This document shows, piece after piece, positions 40,082 to 48,315 of a stretch of DNA of 64,000 bases; the stretch's first letter is position 1, and each line of letters starts with the position of its first letter. The stretch is from assembly GCA_051201585.1 (NCBI GenBank), contig CP179198.1, positions 2,604,001 to 2,668,000 of the forward strand, written 5' to 3'. The notes below the pieces were generated by a model. It made no database searches. It was not told where the DNA came from and saw only the letters and a program-made list of their open reading frames with translations. The position numbers and the translations under genes were made by a program. The stretch is from UBA868 sp016776875. Lineage in GTDB: Bacteria > Pseudomonadota > Gammaproteobacteria > Arenicellales > UBA868.

Positions 40082-41650
40082 ATGGCATCCACCAAAAAAA
40101 TAAGCGCCGTACGGCGAGCCCTGATCAGCGTTTCAGACAAACAGGGCATCGTCGAATTCGCAAAGAGACTCTCAGCGCACGGCGTTGAAATTCTGTCTAC
40201 CGGCGGTACTGCTCGTCTCTTACAGCAGGAAAAAGTGCCCGTCATCGAGGTATCAGACTACACCGGTTTTCCCGAGATGATGGATGGTCGGGTCAAAACG
40301 CTTCATCCCCGAATTCATGGCGGCTTACTCGGCCGTCGCGGCATCGATGACGAAGAAATGTCCCGCCACGACATTAACCCAATCGACCTCGTGGCCGTCA
40401 ACCTATACCCCTTCGCGCAAACGATCAAACAGGAAGCCTGCACGCGAGAAGATGCGATTGAGAACATCGACATCGGGGGGCCCTCAATGATCCGAGCCGC
40501 GGCTAAAAATCATGATTCGGTGACTGTCATTGTCAGTCAGTCCGATTACGATCGGGTGGCTGCAGAGGTCGAAAATAGCGGCGGTGTGTCACAGATCACG
40601 CGTAGCGAACTCGCTGCAAAAGCTTTTAGTCATACCGCCCAATACGACGGGATGATTTCCAACTACCTCACGCTCGACCCGGAAGATGGACTGCCCCACG
40701 TGCTAAACCTGCAGTATGAAAAAGCTCAGACGATGCGCTATGGCGAAAACCCTCACCAAAGCGCTGCGCTATACAAAGAGTCAGCACCGGCAACCGGGAC
40801 CCTTGCTTCAGCAATTTCACTTCAGGGGAAAGCGCTTTCCTTCAACAATGTTGCCGATGCTGATGCCGCGCTTGAGTGCGTCAGTGCATTTAAAGATACC
40901 GCCTGCGTCATCATTAAACACGCGAATCCCTGTGGAGTCGCTGTCGCACCAACCGCTCTTCAAGCCTATGAAGCGGCCTACGCTACCGATCCCACCTCCG
41001 CATTTGGAGGCATTATCGCTTTTAACCGAACCGTCGATGAAACGACGGCCAAGATCATCATCGAAAGACAATTTGTCGAAGTCATGATCGCGCCGGATTA
41101 CTCAGAAGCGGCTATCGGGGTATTCGCATCAAAACCGAACATTCGTGTCCTCAAAGTGTCGGGGATCGATCCGCTTGGATTCGCACAACGCCACTTCAAA
41201 CGAATCGGGGGCGGTCTGTTGGTGCAGGATCAAGATATGGGTCGTGTGACCGTATCTGATCTAAAGGTCGTCACGCAAAAAAAACCCAGCGCAGAACAAC
41301 TCGAAGATTTACGGTTTGCCTGGACCGTTGCAAAATTTGTAAAGTCCAACGCCATTGTGTATGCCTCAGGTCTTAGAACCATAGGGATTGGGGCAGGTCA
41401 GATGAGTCGTGTTTATTCGGCCCGCATTGCAGGAATCAAGGCGGCCGACGAGAACCTAACGGTTACCGGATCGGTAATGGCTTCAGACGCATTTTTTCCT
41501 TTCCGCGATGGCATTGATGCCGCTGGAAAAGCAGGGATCCAGGCCGTCATCCAACCCGGTGGCTCACAACGTGATGATGAAGTCATCGCCGCTGCCGATG
41601 AGCAGGACATGGCAATGGTATTCACCGGCATGCGGCACTTCCGGCACTAG
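40082..41650 (+). CDS. purH: Bifunctional AICAR transformylase/IMP cyclohydrolase PurH
   Basis: A 522-residue enzyme of the last two steps of IMP synthesis. The N-terminal MGS-like cyclohydrolase (RRALISVSDKQGIVEFAKRL, STGGTARLLQ, KTLHPRIHGGLLGRR) and the C-terminal transformylase (QTMRYGENPHQSAALY, IIKHANPCGVAVA, TDPTSAFGGIIAFNR, ASDAFFPFRDGIDAA) are both intact. purD follows 4 nt later. The N-terminus is slightly Lys/Thr-rich. Start ATG 40082. Confidence 0.98.
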   Translation: MASTKKISAVRRALISVSDKQGIVEFAKRLSAHGVEILSTGGTARLLQQEKVPVIEVSDYTGFPEMMDGRVKTLHPRIHGGLLGRRGIDDEEMSRHDINPIDLVAVNLYPFAQTIKQEACTREDAIENIDIGGPSMIRAAAKNHDSVTVIVSQSDYDRVAAEVENSGGVSQITRSELAAKAFSHTAQYDGMISNYLTLDPEDGLPHVLNLQYEKAQTMRYGENPHQSAALYKESAPATGTLASAISLQGKALSFNNVADADAALECVSAFKDTACVIIKHANPCGVAVAPTALQAYEAAYATDPTSAFGGIIAFNRTVDETTAKIIIERQFVEVMIAPDYSEAAIGVFASKPNIRVLKVSGIDPLGFAQRHFKRIGGGLLVQDQDMGRVTVSDLKVVTQKKPSAEQLEDLRFAWTVAKFVKSNAIVYASGLRTIGIGAGQMSRVYSARIAGIKAADENLTVTGSVMASDAFFPFRDGIDAAGKAGIQAVIQPGGSQRDDEVIAAADEQDMAMVFTGMRHFRH

Positions 41651-41653
41651 CGG

Positions 41654-42925
41654 ATGCGAGTTCTCATTGTTGGCAATGGTGGGCGCGAGCACGCGCTTGC
41701 ATGGAAAGCCGTCGCTTCCCCTCAAGTCGAGAAAGTGTTCGTCGCCCCGGGTAATGCGGGCACAATGACGGAAAAGCATGTCGAGAATATTCCGGTCAAG
41801 GCTGATGATATCGACGGGCTCATCTCTGCTGCCATTTCAAAACAAGTGGATCTCACGATCGTCGGTCCAGAAGCGCCTTTAGTCGATGGCATTGTCGATC
41901 GATTTTCGGAAGCCGGCCTTCCTTGCTTCGGTCCCCGTAGCGGTCCGGCCCAACTGGAAGCATCCAAAAGTTTCACGAAAAATTTTCTCGATCGACATCA
42001 AATCCCGACCGCGAGCTGGCGATCTTTCACAAATGCTGAACACGCTCGAGAACATGTCTTCGCTCACGCGCTTCCGCTGGTGCTAAAAGCTGACGGCTTG
42101 GCGGCAGGAAAAGGCGTCATCATTGCACACACCCAGGTCGATGCGCTAAACGCGATTGACGAAATTCTTGTCGACCAACGCTTCGGGGACGCAGGGCGAA
42201 CGCTCGTCATCGAAGAATTTCTGGAGGGCGTAGAGGTCAGCTTTATTTGCGTCGCGTCGGGCACTCAAGTCATCCCGCTCGCCACTTCACAGGACCATAA
42301 AGCGAGAGAAGCGGGTGACAAAGGGCCCAACACCGGGGGAATGGGTGCTTTCTCCCCCGCGCCAAATGTCGATCCCACCCTGCATAAACGCATCATGGAC
42401 GAAATTATTAATCCCACGGTTCGCGGACTCGCAGAAGAAGGCATGCCTTACCTTGGATTTTTGTACGCAGGCCTAATGATTGATCCCAACGGAAATCCTA
42501 AAGTCCTGGAGTTCAACTGTCGCCTGGGTGATCCGGAAACCCAGCCCATATTGATGAGGCTGCAATCCGATTTGATCGCGTTGTGCATATCAGCAATCGA
42601 GGGGCGTATCGATGACTACTCGTTGGAATGGGACTCCCGCTATGCGCTGGGCGTGGTGATGGTTGCAGACGGCTACCCCGGGGATTACCCGCGCGGTGAT
42701 GAAATTCATGGACTTGATCAAATCGATTCCCCCAATATAAAAGTTTTCCATGCGGGTACTCGAACAGAACATCATAAAATCCTGACGGACGGTGGACGAG
42801 TGCTTTGCGTAACGGCACTAGGACACACCCTGATCGACGCCCAAAAAAATGCGTACCGCGGAGTCGGGTCAGTCCAATGGCCTGGAGCCGGATGGCGGCC
42901 TGACATAGGTTGGCGGGCCGTTTAA
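41654..42925 (+). CDS. purD: Phosphoribosylamine-glycine ligase PurD
   Basis: A 423-residue ATP-grasp ligase that makes GAR in purine synthesis. Seen: MRVLIVGNGGREHALAWK, TIVGPEAPLVDGIVD, LVLKADGLAAGKGVIIA, DHKAREAGDKGPNTGGMGA and VLEFNCRLGDPETQPIL. Operon with purH (3-nt gap). TAA at 42923-42925 is in the same frame as tsaC that follows. No anomaly. Confidence 0.98.
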   Translation: MRVLIVGNGGREHALAWKAVASPQVEKVFVAPGNAGTMTEKHVENIPVKADDIDGLISAAISKQVDLTIVGPEAPLVDGIVDRFSEAGLPCFGPRSGPAQLEASKSFTKNFLDRHQIPTASWRSFTNAEHAREHVFAHALPLVLKADGLAAGKGVIIAHTQVDALNAIDEILVDQRFGDAGRTLVIEEFLEGVEVSFICVASGTQVIPLATSQDHKAREAGDKGPNTGGMGAFSPAPNVDPTLHKRIMDEIINPTVRGLAEEGMPYLGFLYAGLMIDPNGNPKVLEFNCRLGDPETQPILMRLQSDLIALCISAIEGRIDDYSLEWDSRYALGVVMVADGYPGDYPRGDEIHGLDQIDSPNIKVFHAGTRTEHHKILTDGGRVLCVTALGHTLIDAQKNAYRGVGSVQWPGAGWRPDIGWRAV

Positions 42926-42949
42926 CTGACTGGCCGAAGGTACCCGATC

Positions 42950-43513
42950 ATTAAAGATTCATTAACACGCGAGGTTTCTGATGGCGTCGACTGCCTCCAT
43001 CGTGGCGGCATCATTGCCTACCCAACAGAATTTTGCTTTGGATTAGGGTGTGATCCCTCCAATCAAGAAGCCGTGCGCCGTATACTGGCTTTAAAAAATC
43101 GACATTGGCGACAGGGCCTTATCGTGATCGCCGACACCCCCCTGAGACTCCGGGGGCTCGTTGATATGACAAATAAAAAATTGATGGCGGCACCACTGAC
43201 TTCCTGGCCTGGACCACATACCTGGCTGTTACCCGCCCTGTCGAGTGTCCCGTCCTGGCTACGCGGTCAGCACCCCTCACTAGCGGTTCGCGTCACGAAC
43301 CACCCTGTTGTGCAACAACTCTGTCACGATAGTGGTATGCCTATCGTATCCACCAGCGCAAATCGATCGGGTCGGCCGCCTTTGCGAACCGCGCAGTCCG
43401 TAAAAAATGAATTCAGCAATGAAATTGATTGCATTCTTGACGCAGCGGTAGGCGACGCCTTGGCTCCCAGTTCTATCACAGACGCACTGACCGGAAAGTC
43501 AATCAGGGGCTAG
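42950..43513 (+). CDS. tsaC: Threonylcarbamoyl-AMP synthase TsaC with apparent ATT start
   Basis: A Sua5/YciO/YrdC-fold enzyme that makes threonylcarbamoyl-AMP for tRNA t6A. Seen: GGIIAYPTEFCFGLGCDP, RRILALKNRHWRQGLIVIA, WPGPHTWLLPA, LAVRVTNHPVVQQLC, STSANRSGRPP and the ending SSITDALTGKSIRG. GTG 43073 would delete the essential N-terminus. Upstream there is no in-frame ATG, GTG or TTG back to the purD stop. ATT 42950, 9 nt after GAAGG (42936-42940), yields 187 residues and places AYPTE exactly where it is in E. coli TsaC (27 residues in front of the Glu). ATC 42947 or CTG 42926 are alternatives. Confidence 0.88.
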   Translation: MKDSLTREVSDGVDCLHRGGIIAYPTEFCFGLGCDPSNQEAVRRILALKNRHWRQGLIVIADTPLRLRGLVDMTNKKLMAAPLTSWPGPHTWLLPALSSVPSWLRGQHPSLAVRVTNHPVVQQLCHDSGMPIVSTSANRSGRPPLRTAQSVKNEFSNEIDCILDAAVGDALAPSSITDALTGKSIRG

Positions 43514-43518
43514 CACAA

Positions 43519-44451
43519 TTGAATAACGATGTGGATATCGCGCAAGTCAGCGACTACCTGAAAACACTTCAAGATGGCATCTGCACGGCATTAGGCGAGA
43601 CGGATGGCGAGGGCATCTTCGAAGAGGATGCATGGGAATCATCCAGCGGTCAGGGTCGAACCCGGATATTGCAAAAGGGCCTGCTGTTTGAACAAGCAGG
43701 TGTCAACTTCTCCCATGTTGAAGGCCATTCGCTCCCGGCAGCCGCGTCAGCACGACACCCCGAACTTGCGGGAAGCCCTTTTCAGGCAATGGGCGTATCC
43801 CTTGTCATCCACCCCGAAAATCCTTTCGTGCCCACGTCACACATGAACGTTCGATTCTTCTACGCGCACACTAACAATCGACCGATCTGGTGGTTTGGGG
43901 GCGGATTCGATCTAACGCCTTACTATGGATATATCGAGGATGCGATCCATTGGCACACAACGGCTAAAGCCGCAGTCGAGCCTTTTGGGTCTAATCTGTA
44001 TCCAAAGCTTAAAAAAGCGTGTGATGATTATTTTTTTATCAAACATCGAAACGAGCAAAGAGGGATCGGAGGGCTCTTTTTCGATGATTACGCCGAGGGC
44101 GGTTTCGAGACCGCATTCGCATTAACCCGAAGCGTTGGAGACCATTTTTTGCCGGCTTATCTGCCGATTGCCTCAAAAAGACGAACGCAAGCATTCTCTT
44201 CTGACCAACGATCATTCCAGCTTTATCGCCGGGGACGTTATGTGGAGTTCAATCTGGTTTATGACCGCGGTACGCTTTTTGGACTCCAAAGTGGCGGTCG
44301 GACCGAATCGATCCTGATGTCTCTACCGCCCAAAGTCAATTGGCAATATGATCGAAAAGACGAGCCCGGCAGCGCAGAACAGACACTCGTTACAGACTTT
44401 CTCAAACCTCGAGATTGGCTAGGTGAGTCGGCATCGGGATTGTCTTTTTGA
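43519..44451 (+). CDS. hemF: Oxygen-dependent coproporphyrinogen III oxidase HemF
   Basis: A 310-residue enzyme that converts coproporphyrinogen III to protoporphyrinogen IX with O2. TTG start 43519, 10 nt after AGGGG. Seen: AWESSSGQGRTRILQKG, GVNFSHVEGHSLPAAA, VPTSHMNVRFFYAH, WWFGGGFDLTPYYGY, GGLFFDDYAEGGFE, and YVEFNLVYDRGTLFGLQSGGRTE. It follows tsaC by 5 nt; yrdC/tsaC-hemF is a common pair in gammaproteobacteria. Shows an aerobic organism. Confidence 0.96.
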   Translation: MNNDVDIAQVSDYLKTLQDGICTALGETDGEGIFEEDAWESSSGQGRTRILQKGLLFEQAGVNFSHVEGHSLPAAASARHPELAGSPFQAMGVSLVIHPENPFVPTSHMNVRFFYAHTNNRPIWWFGGGFDLTPYYGYIEDAIHWHTTAKAAVEPFGSNLYPKLKKACDDYFFIKHRNEQRGIGGLFFDDYAEGGFETAFALTRSVGDHFLPAYLPIASKRRTQAFSSDQRSFQLYRRGRYVEFNLVYDRGTLFGLQSGGRTESILMSLPPKVNWQYDRKDEPGSAEQTLVTDFLKPRDWLGESASGLSF

Positions 44452-44461
44452 TCTGCTAACC

Positions 44462-45745
44462 ATGCCTTTCATTCTCTACACGTTCGCACTTTGGTTAATC
44501 CTGCCCCTACTCGTTTTAAAACTGGTCTTGAGGATCATTAAAAATCCGAGTTATCTCAATCGACTCGGCGAACGTTTTGGCAACGGTAAAAAAATAGAAC
44601 CTTCTTTTGATCTTTGGATACACGCAGTGTCGGTTGGAGAAGTTCATGCCGCTACACCGTTGGTTCAAGGTTTCCTAACAGACCACCCCGCCGCACGAGT
44701 CATCATTACGACGATGACCCCAACGGGGGCTCGACAGGTGGCCGATACATTTAGCACGTCTGTTGTTCACCGCTACGTACCTTACGATTACGGTTTCGCC
44801 GTTAAACGATTTCTTGATCATGTCCAGCCCAAAGTGCTGATTCTGATGGAAACCGAAATTTGGCCGAACATCATCAGACATTGTCATCAAAGAAACATCC
44901 CCGTCGCCATGGCCAATATCCGGTTATCCGAAAAATCTGCAAATCGATATCACATGATTCGACCGCTTATCCGTTCCGTCTTATCGAGGGTATCGGTATT
45001 CGCAACCCAGACCGAAGATGATCGACGTCGCCTCAAAACCCTAGGCGCGGACGCCAACAAAATCCATCGAACAGGCAGTACCAAGTTCGAGATCAAGATG
45101 CCGTTCAATATCGCGGACCTCACTCACACGATTAGGGCTGAGTGGGGATTCAACCGTCCCGTCATCGTTGCTGGCAGTACTCACGAAGGAGAAGAGGCGC
45201 TATTGCTTCGCACGTTTAAAAAACTCCAGACAAGATTTAGCGATTTACTTCTGGTGATCGCGCCCCGCCACCCGGAACGATTTGACCCTGTCGCTCGATT
45301 AGTCGCAAAAAATGGTTTTGGAACCAATCGCCGGAGCATCGACGACCGCAAACTTGATCATCAGGTGAACGTCCAGATCGCTGACACCATGGGAGAGTTG
45401 GCAATTCTTTTCGGAGCAGCAGATATCGCGGTGGTCGGCGGCAGTCTTATTCCGATTCGAGGCATTGGCGGGCATAACATTTTGGAACCCTGCGCCGCGG
45501 GCGTGCCCGTGGTGTTCGGATCCAACATGGGTAATTTTCTTGAGATCAGTCACCTCACACTTGAGGCTAAAGCGGGTTTTCAAATCAAAGATGAAGAAGA
45601 TTTAGACAAAGTTTTAAACCAGCTACTTCAGGACTCCAATCTAAGAAATTTAATGGGGGATCGCGGCAAAAACATGATTCACCAAAACACGGGTGCGACC
45701 TCGAAGACGCTTCAACTTATTCTTCCGTTGTTAAACGCCCGATAG
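44462..45745 (+). CDS. waaA: Kdo transferase WaaA
   Basis: About 427 residues from ATG 44462 (MPFILYTFALWLILPLLVLK); the longer frame from GTG 44423 overlaps hemF. It adds Kdo to lipid IV-A at the inner membrane. An N-terminal anchor is followed by GT30 motifs: GERFGNGKK, LWIHAVSVGEVHAATPLV, YVPYDYGFAVKRFLD, METEIWPNIIRHC, STHEGEE and ILEPCAAGVPVVFGSNMGNF. Normal length. It begins 10 nt after hemF and may be co-transcribed. Confidence 0.95.
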   Translation: MPFILYTFALWLILPLLVLKLVLRIIKNPSYLNRLGERFGNGKKIEPSFDLWIHAVSVGEVHAATPLVQGFLTDHPAARVIITTMTPTGARQVADTFSTSVVHRYVPYDYGFAVKRFLDHVQPKVLILMETEIWPNIIRHCHQRNIPVAMANIRLSEKSANRYHMIRPLIRSVLSRVSVFATQTEDDRRRLKTLGADANKIHRTGSTKFEIKMPFNIADLTHTIRAEWGFNRPVIVAGSTHEGEEALLLRTFKKLQTRFSDLLLVIAPRHPERFDPVARLVAKNGFGTNRRSIDDRKLDHQVNVQIADTMGELAILFGAADIAVVGGSLIPIRGIGGHNILEPCAAGVPVVFGSNMGNFLEISHLTLEAKAGFQIKDEEDLDKVLNQLLQDSNLRNLMGDRGKNMIHQNTGATSKTLQLILPLLNAR

Positions 45746-45957
45746 CCATCATTAAAAATTAGTCTATTTTTTAAGTTGTTTTTTTGCTGTTTCTGTTTTT
45801 AAAAAATTTGCGACTCGAAGAATTTTTCCAATTTGCGTGAGATGTTTTTAAAAAAATTCCTGATTCAAACTTCGTGTAGTTTCTTAACAAGAACTTTTTA
45901 TTTTTTTAAACCTATTTTTCCTACAGTGTTAAACAAAAAAAATCAAATTGTGTTTGC

Positions 45958-45985
45958 TTGACATTTATTAATGCATGACTATAGT
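45958..45985 (+). promoter_or_regulatory. Strong sigma70 promoter of the histone H1-like gene
   Basis: TTGACA (45958-45963), a 16-nt spacer and TATAGT (45980-45985). The hexamers and spacer length are identical to those of the adk promoter. Start near 45992, so the leader is about 188 nt. The rest of the 45746-46179 gap is very AT-rich with T and A runs and shows no other gene besides the tiny ORF at 46067. Confidence 0.8.
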
Positions 45986-46066
45986 TCGCGTTCAAGGAAT
46001 AACTATTTGTTGTTATTCCAAAGTTTACCGGTACGCTTCCTCGTTTCATTAGATCAGGTGAAGTTA

Positions 46067-46099
46067 ATGTTTACGAGAAACGCAAAGTGGTATTGCTGA
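46067..46099 (+). CDS. Possible 10-residue leader peptide before the H1-like gene
   Basis: ATG 46067 follows AGGTGAAG at good spacing and encodes MFTRNAKWYC then TGA. It lies in the long 5' UTR of the histone-like gene. Whether it is translated is unknown; the binding site is better than that of many real genes here. Inference only. Confidence 0.25.
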   Translation: MFTRNAKWYC

Positions 46100-46179
46100 T
46101 AGAGGCGGTGTGTCGATAAGCCGAAAACGTGAATCAATTTTTGATTCGTAGGTACATCAACCCTAAGCAGGAGGCCATT

Positions 46180-46539
46180 ATGGCGGCAAAGAAGAAGGCG
46201 ACCAAGAAAAAGGCAGCGCCAAAAAAGAAGGTAGCTAAAAAAGCAACGAAGAAAAAAGCAACGAAGAAAAAAGCAGCTAAAAAAGTAGCCAAGAAAGCAG
46301 TAGCCAAAAAGGCCACTAAGAAAAAGCTGCGAAGAAAAAGGTAGCTAAGAAAGCAACCAAGAAAAAGGCTGCGAAGAAAAAGGTAGCTAAGAAAGCAACC
46401 AAGAAAAAAGCAACCAAGAAAAAGCTGCCAAGAAAAAGGTAGCTAAGAAAGCAACCAAGAAAAAGCTGCGAAGAAAAAGGTAGCTAAGAAAGCAACCAAG
46501 AAAAAGGCTGCTAAGAAAAAAGCGACCAAAAGAAGGTAA
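46180..46539 (+). CDS. Histone H1-like Lys/Ala-rich protein, three one-base frame breaks
   Basis: ATG 46180 lies 5 nt after a perfect AGGAGG (46169-46174). The product is built of KKATKKKAAKKKVAKKAT-like units, as in bacterial histone H1-like (AlgP/Hc1-type) DNA-binding proteins. The open frame stops after 54 codons at 46342-46344. Adding a G at each of three identical AAAAAGCTGC sites (about 46321-46329, 46419-46427 and 46460-46468, each where other copies have AAAAAGGCTGC) restores one continuous frame to TAA 46537-46539, about 120 residues. Start and final stop are in the same frame because the three losses add up to 3. Options: assembly errors, a decayed gene, or -1 slippage at AAG-AAA-AAG. 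Confidence 0.75.
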
Positions 46540-46587
46540 ATAACGCGCGAGCGTTTTTGTACTCCATCCGATTTACAAATGGATGAA

Positions 46588-46618
46588 AAAGCGGCAGGGA
46601 AACCTGCCGCTTTTTTTG
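46588..46618 (+). terminator. Rho-independent terminator of the H1-like gene
   Basis: A 7-bp GCGGCAG/CTGCCGC stem (extended by A-T pairs) with a short loop is followed by seven T. It lies about 50 nt after the full-length stop (46539), consistent with the long version of the gene. Confidence 0.9.
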
Positions 46619-46635
46619 TTTGACTAGGCGATCAT

Positions 46636-47130
46636 TTAGTGACGGGCAAGCGCGGAAACAGGCTCGACGATCCACCGCGCACTCCCGCGCACTATCGCAC
46701 TAGGGAACGAAAGATTCACCTGAAAGTCCCGAGCCTCGTTCGCAGGAATATTGACCACAACCTGTACTGTCGACGAACCCAGAGACTGACAATGTTGATC
46801 CTGATCTTGACCATTCTCGCCAGGATCACCGCAATCATCCAAACTGATTCTCAACGTCAATTCGGATATCGACGATGCTAAAGCGCGATTAAAAACACGG
46901 GCACTTAAGTCAAAACTTCCGGCATAGGCGTCAACGACATTAACCTGACTGATCTCGACGTGACTTGCATCAATCATATTCTGGGCACTCTCGCGTTCGC
47001 CTGGAATAACCTGTACAAGCAAAATTCCAATGCCCAGAAAAGCCGCGAGCAGACCGAATGCAAGTCGCGGATACGAACTTGCAGTGATAATTAGCGCTAA
47101 CGCGATAATGCCTAATACAATCCAGTGCAT
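46636..47130 (-). CDS. Membrane-anchored protein of unknown function
   Basis: A 164-residue protein with two N-terminal hydrophobic helices (WIVLGIIALALIITASSYP and LAFGLLAAFLGIGILLVQVIP) and a periplasmic beta-rich domain (DAYAGSFDLSARVFNRAL, SELTLRISLDDCGD, HCQSLGSSTVQVVVNIPANE, RWIVEP). The periplasmic part resembles an immunoglobulin-like fold and has two Cys that could pair. I do not recognise a named family. It is divergent from nadA and ends near the H1-gene terminator on the other strand. Confidence 0.65.
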   Translation of the reverse strand: MHWIVLGIIALALIITASSYPRLAFGLLAAFLGIGILLVQVIPGERESAQNMIDASHVEISQVNVVDAYAGSFDLSARVFNRALASSISELTLRISLDDCGDPGENGQDQDQHCQSLGSSTVQVVVNIPANEARDFQVNLSFPSAIVRGSARWIVEPVSALARH

Positions 47131-47234
47131 ATAATAGAGTTTGGTTTCTGACTACCTAAAATTAAATACAACCGTAATTTAACGCACAACCCGCGATGAC
47201 GCCGTCTTGACGCTTGCGCGAACACTATAGCCAC

Positions 47235-48302
47235 ATGCAGCCTTCTTCCCAAATAACAACACGCAGCCGAAATCTTGATATTGCGGCGCAAGCCGCGACA
47301 GCAAGAGCGAGCCTGCCGGAACCTCTGGCACATCGCCAGAAAAATGCACTCATCGACGAAGCCAAGATGCTTCTGCGGGAAAAGGATGCGGTGTTGGTCG
47401 CGCACTACTATGTCGATAGTGATATCCAGGAATTGGCGGACGCCACCGGGGGTTGCGTAGCCGACTCATTAGAGATGGCGCGGTTCGGGCTTGCGCACAA
47501 AGCGCGCACCGTTTTGGTGGCGGGCGTTCGCTTCATGGGAGAAACCGCGAAAATTCTCAGCCCGGAAAAGCAGGTTTTTCTGGTTGAAAGCGCGGCCGAA
47601 TGCTCTCTGGATTTAGGATGTCCCATCGATGTGTTCTCTGATTTTTGCGATCAACATCCTGACCGGACGGTCGTGGTTTACGCGAACACCAGTGCAGAGG
47701 TCAAAGCCCGCGCTGACTGGGTCGTTACTTCATCGATTGCGTTAAATCTTATTCAGGACCTTTCAAATCAAGGCGAAAAAATAATTTGGGCGCCCGACCG
47801 TTATCTTGGTGACTACGTGCAACGACAAACGGGTGCTGACATGTTGCTTTGGGAAGGAAGCTGTATCGTTCACGAGGAATTTAAAGGCGAAGTACTCGAG
47901 CAGCTTAAACAGTTAAATCCGGACGCAAAAGTGCTCGTGCACCCAGAGTCGCCCCCTTCTGTTATTAATTTGGCCGACATCGTTGGCTCGACCGGCCAAT
48001 TGATTCACGCAGTCGAAACAATGAATGCACCGCTGTTCATTGTCGCAACTGAAGAAGGCATTCTCCATAAAATGCGTGAACGTGCGCCCGGCAAAAATTT
48101 CCTCGCAGCGCCAACCGCAGGCGAAGGTGCTACCTGCGAAAGTTGTGCGCACTGTCCTTGGATGAAGATGAACGATCTACAGCGGTTGGTCAATGTGCTC
48201 AAATCGGAACAAAACGAAGTCATCGTCGATGAAACCATTCGATCTCGAGCGGCCATACCCATCAAGCGCATGATTGATTACGGACAAAGCCAAAGCAAAT
48301 GA
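47235..48302 (+). CDS. nadA: Quinolinate synthase NadA
   Basis: About 355 residues from ATG 47235 (MQPSSQITTRSRN); a TTG at 47214 would add 7. It is a [4Fe-4S] enzyme making quinolinate from iminoaspartate and dihydroxyacetone phosphate in NAD synthesis. Seen: DAVLVAHYYVDSDIQELAD, VAGVRFMGETAKILSPEK, ECSLDLGCP, VVYANTSAEVKARADWVVTS, IIWAPDRYLG, GSCIVHEEF, and GATCESCAHCPWMKMN with cluster cysteines. E. coli-like type and length. hemH follows 13 nt later. Confidence 0.97.
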   Translation: MQPSSQITTRSRNLDIAAQAATARASLPEPLAHRQKNALIDEAKMLLREKDAVLVAHYYVDSDIQELADATGGCVADSLEMARFGLAHKARTVLVAGVRFMGETAKILSPEKQVFLVESAAECSLDLGCPIDVFSDFCDQHPDRTVVVYANTSAEVKARADWVVTSSIALNLIQDLSNQGEKIIWAPDRYLGDYVQRQTGADMLLWEGSCIVHEEFKGEVLEQLKQLNPDAKVLVHPESPPSVINLADIVGSTGQLIHAVETMNAPLFIVATEEGILHKMRERAPGKNFLAAPTAGEGATCESCAHCPWMKMNDLQRLVNVLKSEQNEVIVDETIRSRAAIPIKRMIDYGQSQSK

Positions 48303-48315
48303 GGCATTATCATTA

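Noticed and set aside
42979..43046. ATG in another frame near the start of tsaC as the real start after a frameshift
   Set aside because: It reaches a stop after about 21 codons and the ATT frame already matches the family without any gap.
43073..43513. GTG 43073 as the tsaC start
   Set aside because: It would remove the conserved GGIIAYPTE substrate-binding N-terminus.
47207..47231. TTGACG...TATAGC promoter before nadA
   Set aside because: The spacer is only 13 nt, too short for a sigma70 promoter.
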